A stretch of 42,108 nt of DNA, taken from assembly GCA_022486625.1 (NCBI GenBank), contig JAKVKH010000033.1:1-42108 (forward strand), in the 5' to 3' direction. The position numbers were made by a program, and so were the translations under genes. Positions 40,633 through 42,108 of the stretch are shown in pieces. This stretch comes from Butyrivibrio sp. GTDB taxonomy: Bacteria > Bacillota > Clostridia > Lachnospirales > Lachnospiraceae. The notes under the pieces are model-generated. The model saw nothing but the letters and a program-made list of their open reading frames with translations, did no database searches and was not told the origin of the DNA. The stretch's first letter is position 1; every line of letters starts with the position of its first letter.

Positions 40633-40668
40633 TGATATGTACCCAGAAAACTGGACACATGTTATGAT

Positions 40669-41472
40669 CTAGGCTGAACAGATGGATGTCATCCTGTACT
40701 TAACAGGAGGCATCCATTTTGTTTTCTTCTGAATTCTACGATTGTTATAGTAATCAATATATTCACTCACTGCCTTGGAAAATTCTATAAAGGAACTGAA
40801 TTCTTTTTCATGACCATAATACATCTCATTCTTCATCCTGCCAAAGAAAGTCTCCATGATACAGTTGTCATAACAGTTTCCTTTACGAGACATGGATTGG
40901 ATAATGCCTTGTTCTGCTAATACTGTACGATAATACCGATGCTGGTACTGCCATCCCTGATCTGAGTGCATGATAATTCCATCTGTACGAGGAATTTTTT
41001 TGAATGCACTGTCAAGCATTCGTTCAATCTGATTCATGTTTGGTCTTAATGACAAGTCGTATGAGATGATCTCATTACTTCCCATATCAAGGATAGGCGA
41101 TAAATAACATTTACCCCAGTTGAAATTGAATTGAGAAACATCTGTTGTCCATTTCTGCAAAGGAGCAGTGGTACTGAAATCCCTGTTTATAATGTTTGGA
41201 GCTACCTTTCCTACATCACCCTTATAAGAGTGATATTTCTCTTTAGGCCTTATTCCAAACATGTTCTCATTATGCATGATTCGCTGAACACGTTTATGGT
41301 TTACAGTTTGTCCTTGATTATGTAATTCCTGACATACCCGGCGAACACCATATCTTTGCTTATTATCTGCAAATATCTCCTCGACCTTTGCCGTCAGCTC
41401 TGCGTTTCGCTCTGCAACAACATCAGATTTCTTGAGTTCAAAGTAGTAGGTAGATCTGGACATGCTCATCAC
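40669..41472 (-). CDS. IS3-family transposase OrfB (DDE integrase domain)
   Basis: The catalytic part of the transposase, 267 residues. An HTH_21-like segment (about 28-75, DNKQRYGVRRVCQEL...VQRIMHNENMFG) precedes an rve integrase core with the triad Asp111 (WTTDVSQF), Asp171 (MHSDQGWQYQ) and Glu207 (NCIMETFFGRMKNE), the last two 35 residues apart as in IS3 elements. The independent start shown is a GTG. The frame is open further upstream, and the main product is expected to be an OrfAB fusion made by frameshifting near 41529-41534. Confidence 0.93.
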   Translation of the reverse strand: MMSMSRSTYYFELKKSDVVAERNAELTAKVEEIFADNKQRYGVRRVCQELHNQGQTVNHKRVQRIMHNENMFGIRPKEKYHSYKGDVGKVAPNIINRDFSTTAPLQKWTTDVSQFNFNWGKCYLSPILDMGSNEIISYDLSLRPNMNQIERMLDSAFKKIPRTDGIIMHSDQGWQYQHRYYRTVLAEQGIIQSMSRKGNCYDNCIMETFFGRMKNEMYYGHEKEFSSFIEFSKAVSEYIDYYNNRRIQKKTKWMPPVKYRMTSICSA

Positions 41473-41486
41473 CTTGAGAAGGTATT

Positions 41487-42062
41487 TTAATTGATGTCCT
41501 TGTCCTCTGAGTTCTTTGACGATTGCTGCTTTTTCGCCTTGAGACGCGCAGCTTCCTTTTCTTCTCTCAAGGCGATCTCTTTTTTTATTACTTCGTTCTC
41601 AGCCTTGATATAGGCATTTTCGGCCCTTAGACGGACGAGTTCTTCATATTCAGACTCCTCCAATTTTCGAGGATTGTTAATGTTCAGCTTCTTTTTCATA
41701 TCAGGGTTCTTTGGCCTTCGTCCTTTCTTTAGACTTGTAAGACCATTATACCCGAATTCTTTGTACTTGCGGACCCATTGATAAAGCTGACCACTGTCAA
41801 TCCCAACGCCAATAGCTACAGCAGAAATAGATTCTCCTGCCAACACTCTGGTCACCAACTCATATCTGTCTTCAGCAGTCCAGTTCTTGCACTTTCCAGT
41901 ATGTTCTAAAGCTTTAGGGCCATTAGCGTCTTCGATTCTTACCCATTCCCGGATTTTTTTATGAAATCTTTTTTCGTTTTTAGTTCCTGGCGGGCAATCA
42001 GGCCACTTTCCCTGCCGATATAACTCGACACATTTCCTTTTATATTCGTAACTATAACGCAT
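41487..42062 (-). CDS. IS3-family transposase OrfA (DNA-binding subunit)
   Basis: A 191-residue protein with two helix-turn-helix regions: the first near RYSYEYKRKCVELYRQGKW, the second near ISAVAIGVGIDSGQLYQWVRKYKEFG. A C-terminal leucine-zipper-like coiled coil follows (about 138-180, ESEYEELVRLRAENAYIKAENEVIKKEIA). This two-HTH layout is typical of the IS150 group. The start is set at 42062 by AAGGAGGG; an ATG at 42104 lies inside the terminal repeat. It ends 14 bases before the OrfB GTG. Confidence 0.92.
   Translation of the reverse strand: MRYSYEYKRKCVELYRQGKWPDCPPGTKNEKRFHKKIREWVRIEDANGPKALEHTGKCKNWTAEDRYELVTRVLAGESISAVAIGVGIDSGQLYQWVRKYKEFGYNGLTSLKKGRRPKNPDMKKKLNINNPRKLEESEYEELVRLRAENAYIKAENEVIKKEIALREEKEAARLKAKKQQSSKNSEDKDIN
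41529..41534 (-). promoter_or_regulatory. Probable -1 ribosomal frameshift site of the IS
   Basis: AAAAAG on the minus strand, read as GCG AAA AAG in orfA. A -1 slip here gives KKAAIVKELRGQG and continues in frame through HQLKYLLKVMSMSRSTYY into OrfB, matching the usual linker of IS3 OrfAB fusions. Confidence 0.7.
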
Positions 42063-42108
42063 AAAAATACCCTCCTTACTGGTTGTCCAGTAAAGAGGGT
42101 ACATATCA

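Larger units (their letters stand above)
40633..42108 (-). mobile_element. IS3-family (IS150-like) insertion sequence, apparently complete
   Basis: The element of 1,476 bases is bounded by imperfect inverted repeats: TGATATGTACCC-n5-ACTGGACA on the left, matched on the complement of the right end, 20 of 25 positions equal, with TG...CA ends. It carries orfA and orfB in two frames and a plausible -1 frameshift site. It is inserted in the S-component gene of the ECF operon. The right end coincides with the last base of the window, so the direct repeat of the target cannot be checked. Confidence 0.92.

Overview
The window looks like a chromosomal segment of a mid-GC Firmicute in the class Clostridia, most likely Lachnospiraceae. 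This is inferred from the gene families and gene order: spore/transition sigma factor SigH beside cysS-mrnC-rlmB, a GerMN lipoprotein, DUF5721, DUF1294, DUF1385 linked to rpmE-prmC-prfA, a LytTR regulator, a CarD-like regulator and group-II ECF transporters. Nearly all genes lie on the minus strand. The exceptions are the partial peptidase at the left edge, argG-DUF1294-lytTR, the DUF5721 gene and a two-gene envelope unit near 35-37 kb. No rRNA, tRNA, prophage or CRISPR array is visible.

Layout. (1) 1-6.8 kb: the end of an S66 LD-carboxypeptidase, then a minus-strand operon comEA > response regulator > sensor kinase > GerMN lipoprotein > comEC. DNA-uptake genes therefore bracket a WalRK-like two-component system. 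(2) 6.9-15.3 kb: an arginine-biosynthesis region. argC-GNAT-argJ-argB-argD plus an orphan solute-binding protein run leftward; argG runs rightward, followed by DUF1294 and an orphan LytTR regulator. The 302-bp divergent spacer carries two credible promoters and two ARG-box-like operators. (3) 16-18.8 kb: DegV, DUF5721, a stand-alone Hpt protein and an isochorismatase-family hydrolase. (4) 18.8-22.3 kb: rpmE-DUF1385-prmC-prfA. (5) 22.4-24.4 kb: an iron-dependent alcohol dehydrogenase with a near-consensus Rex operator at its promoter, and sigH. (6) 24.4-33.5 kb: a long leftward unit GT2 > GH31 > AlaX > azlC > azlD > ispF > cysS > mrnC > rlmB. The cysS-mrnC-rlmB-sigH order is the known Bacillus order, but yacP is missing. 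(7) 33.7-37.6 kb: carD with a structured, possibly non-coding-RNA-bearing leader, a GNAT, a phosphodiester-glycosidase-like envelope protein with an unknown membrane-anchored partner, and a small LpdD-like remnant. (8) 37.7-42.1 kb: an ECF transporter operon whose S-component gene (UPF0397 type) is cut by an IS3-family (IS150-like) element. The right end of that element is exactly the last base of the window.

The most interesting points are the Rex site at the adh promoter, the ARG-box pair in the argC/argG spacer, a palindrome centred on a putative cysS promoter, the structured RNA-like region upstream of carD, the Cys-rich tail on IspF, the five-copy DGERKSYGRA extension of RlmB, the glycosidase/anchor pair, and the IS-disrupted ECF S component. 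I found nothing that I can claim is a wholly new system. All functional calls rest on motif recognition by eye, without database searches.
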